Origin: Pseudomonadota bacterium
Lineage (GTDB): Bacteria > Pseudomonadota > Alphaproteobacteria > Sphingomonadales > Sphingomonadaceae
Assembly (NCBI GenBank): GCA_023427285.1
Contig: JAEZBH010000399.1
Span: 1-7,382, forward strand
Direction of reading: 5' to 3'
DNA: 7,382 nt
Under the pieces are notes generated by a model. The model did no database searches. It saw only the letters and a program-made list of their open reading frames with translations, and was not told where the DNA came from. Positions 6,201 through 7,382 of the stretch are shown here, one piece after another. Position 1 is the first letter of the stretch; each line of letters opens with the position of its first letter. A program made the translations under genes and the position numbers.

Positions 6201-7043
6201 TTACTCAGCCTGCTGACGATATTTGCTCGGACTGATGCCGGTGGCACGCCGGAAGGCCGCCGAGAAACTTCCGGGATGGGCAAACCCGAGACGCGCCGCC
6301 ACCTCCTTCAATGGCAACGCATCGTCCCTCAGCAGCACCATCGCGCGGGCAACCTGAGTGCGCGCAATGTGGGCCGTGACACTTTCACCGGTCAGGGCGC
6401 GATACAGGCGAACGAAATGGCGAACACTGATGCCGCACAGGGCGGCCAGTTCCGCCAGGGTCGGCGCCGGGCCTTCCGCCTCGATGCGCTCGCAAACTTT
6501 GCGGTATTGCCACCCCGCAAGACGGCCAAGGCTCGCGTAACGCTCCCGGTGCGCAGCGATGCTTCGGGACGTCTCGATCATCAGCGCCGTTCCGTACGCT
6601 TCGAGAAGCGCTGCTCCGGCAAAACCGGGCGCGACCAGCTCTTCATGCATCCGCTTCAGCAGGGTGCGCGGTCGTCCATCTCGCAAATCGAGGCACATCC
6701 GCAAGACATCCGGGTTCGCATCGATGCTGTAGCCCGTCGTGGCTTCGAAGCAGCTCTGCTCAACCGCAAGGCGAACAGTGCGGATATGACCGCCGTTACT
6801 GCGCGAATGCAACGTAATGCCGGCCGGTCGCACAAACACATTCCCGATGTGACTGAAGCGATCAGGAGCAATCTCCGGAAAGCATCCCGTACCATCCGTG
6901 GCTAAGGGCGGCAGTGACATTTCTATCATGTGCCGATCCTCGCACGAGGTCGCCTCCATCGGCGAGGGCCAATGCCAATCAACAACCTGCGCCTCGCCTA
7001 TCGGGAGGGACATTTGTGCCAGAATTATCGGCGTTTCGATCAT
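6201..7043 (-). CDS. AraC-family transcriptional regulator
   Basis: This encodes 280 residues. The C-terminal third carries the two helix-turn-helix units of AraC/XylS proteins: 'LAELAALCGISVRHFVRLYR' (196-215) and 'LKEVAARLGFAHPGSFSAAF' (245-264), followed by the closing signature 'TGISPSKYR' (268-276). The N-terminal part (about 15-130) contains 'GNVFVRPAGITLHSRSNGG' (67-85), resembling the ligand-sensing domains of AraC proteins found beside catabolic genes. The start is uncertain. ATG at 7043 gives the longest form but lacks a clear ribosome binding site. ATG at 7013 keeps the 'VVDWHWPSP' stretch, which looks conserved. ATG at 6929 has a well-placed GAGGA but would drop that stretch. It diverges from the cytochrome P450 gene, so control of that gene is the natural guess; the inducer is unknown. 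Confidence 0.93.
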   Translation of the reverse strand: MIETPIILAQMSLPIGEAQVVDWHWPSPMEATSCEDRHMIEMSLPPLATDGTGCFPEIAPDRFSHIGNVFVRPAGITLHSRSNGGHIRTVRLAVEQSCFEATTGYSIDANPDVLRMCLDLRDGRPRTLLKRMHEELVAPGFAGAALLEAYGTALMIETSRSIAAHRERYASLGRLAGWQYRKVCERIEAEGPAPTLAELAALCGISVRHFVRLYRALTGESVTAHIARTQVARAMVLLRDDALPLKEVAARLGFAHPGSFSAAFRRATGISPSKYRQQAE

Positions 7044-7095
7044 GCCGCCATTCTGGGTACGGAAGCGAAAAGGTCAATCTGCATCACGAGCTTTT

Positions 7096-7121
7096 ATGGC
7101 CAGATCACGTAAGGATGGCCA
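7096..7121. promoter_or_regulatory. Direct repeat ATGGCCA, candidate regulator half-sites
   Basis: ATGGCCA occurs at 7096-7102 and 7115-7121, a 19-bp offset, in the 178-bp gap between the AraC and P450 genes. AraC-family proteins often bind direct repeats about two helical turns apart, so this is a possible operator. The word is short and the match may be chance. Confidence 0.25.
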
Positions 7122-7150
7122 CCTCATAGCTGTCGGTTTCCTTGCCCGAA

Positions 7151-7189
7151 TGGCGGCCCTGTTGCACTTCTAGGCCGCAACAGCCGCCA
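7151..7189. promoter_or_regulatory. Long imperfect inverted repeat in the P450 upstream region
   Basis: CTGTTGC (7159-7165) pairs with GCAACAG (7177-7183). The stem extends outward as TGGCGG (7151-7156) with CCGCCA (7184-7189), leaving a two-base CC bulge, for 13 pairs in all around an 11-nt loop. It ends 32 bp before the P450 start codon and 18 bp before its GGGAGAG (7208-7214). It could be an operator or, if transcribed, a leader hairpin. Confidence 0.45.
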
Positions 7190-7221
7190 AAGAAACGGCA
7201 TCAAACCGGGAGAGTAGTGTC

Positions 7222-7382
7222 ATGGATACCGTTACCATTCCTGCGCATGTTCCACCAGATCGCGTGCTTCGCTTCGACTTTCGGAATGATGAAGCCATCC
7301 GCCGCGATCCCTGGGGCTATATCGCCAGCCTGAATGAGCGGCCGGACATCTTCTTCTCCCCTGATCTGGGCGGCTACTGGGT
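7222..7382 (+). CDS. Cytochrome P450, N-terminal fragment (P450cam-like), cut by the window edge
   Basis: The first 53 codons are present. The start ATG at 7222 has GGGAGAG at 7208-7214. 'IPAHVPPDRVLRFDF' (6-20) and 'RPDIFFSPDLGGYWV' (40-54, the last residue split by the window edge) closely parallel the N-terminus of P450cam-type bacterial enzymes, which read roughly 'PPHVPxxLVxDFD' and then 'xPDlxxTxxnGGhWi'. Such soluble monooxygenases hydroxylate terpenoids and other small hydrophobic substrates and need a ferredoxin and a reductase. The heme-binding cysteine lies far beyond the window, so integrity and substrate cannot be judged. The divergent AraC gene is the likely regulator. Confidence 0.8.
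   Translation, partial: MDTVTIPAHVPPDRVLRFDFRNDEAIRRDPWGYIASLNERPDIFFSPDLGGYW

Overview
The window is GC-rich, compact Alphaproteobacterial DNA, with Sphingomonadales as my best guess. The guess rests on the wording of the ferredoxin-NADP+ reductase, a TonB-dependent receptor, a P450cam-type cytochrome P450 next to an AraC regulator, and an intergenic repeat of a kind common in Alphaproteobacteria. No database search was possible, so the taxonomy is an inference.

Layout. 1-75 (+) is the last 24 codons of an upstream gene. 76-351 is non-coding and carries a probable dispersed palindromic repeat (101-190). 352-675 (+) encodes a 107-residue protein that looks like a minimal laminin-G/concanavalin-like beta-sandwich. 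808-1629 (+) encodes a membrane-anchored TlpA-type thioredoxin whose four-helix membrane domain resembles part of Lgt. 1668-3659 (-) encodes a 663-residue CirA/FepA-type TonB-dependent receptor, convergent with the thioredoxin gene. 3660-3979 is a divergent control region. It has a sigma70-like promoter for the receptor, an E. coli-like Fur box overlapping its -35, and a second perfect palindrome of Fur-like geometry at the expected transcription start. 3980-4672 (+) encodes a membrane-anchored DsbA-like protein with a CGYC active site. 4673-5158 is gene-free with several inverted repeats. 5159-5971 (+) is ferredoxin-NADP+ reductase, followed by a clear intrinsic terminator and a second strong hairpin. 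6201-7043 (-) is an AraC-family regulator, divergent from a cytochrome P450 gene that starts at 7222 and runs off the window.

How the genes may work together. The centre reads as an iron-uptake and envelope-thiol cluster: a probably Fur-repressed siderophore receptor with a close cysteine pair (C495, C502), lying between two predicted periplasm-facing thiol-disulfide proteins. The oxidoreductases may make or repair that receptor disulfide; this is a hypothesis. The right end is a regulator/P450 pair with candidate operator or leader structures between the two genes. The reductase is a housekeeping electron-transfer enzyme; a link to the P450 is possible but not shown. I see no phage, transposase, CRISPR array, rRNA or tRNA gene.
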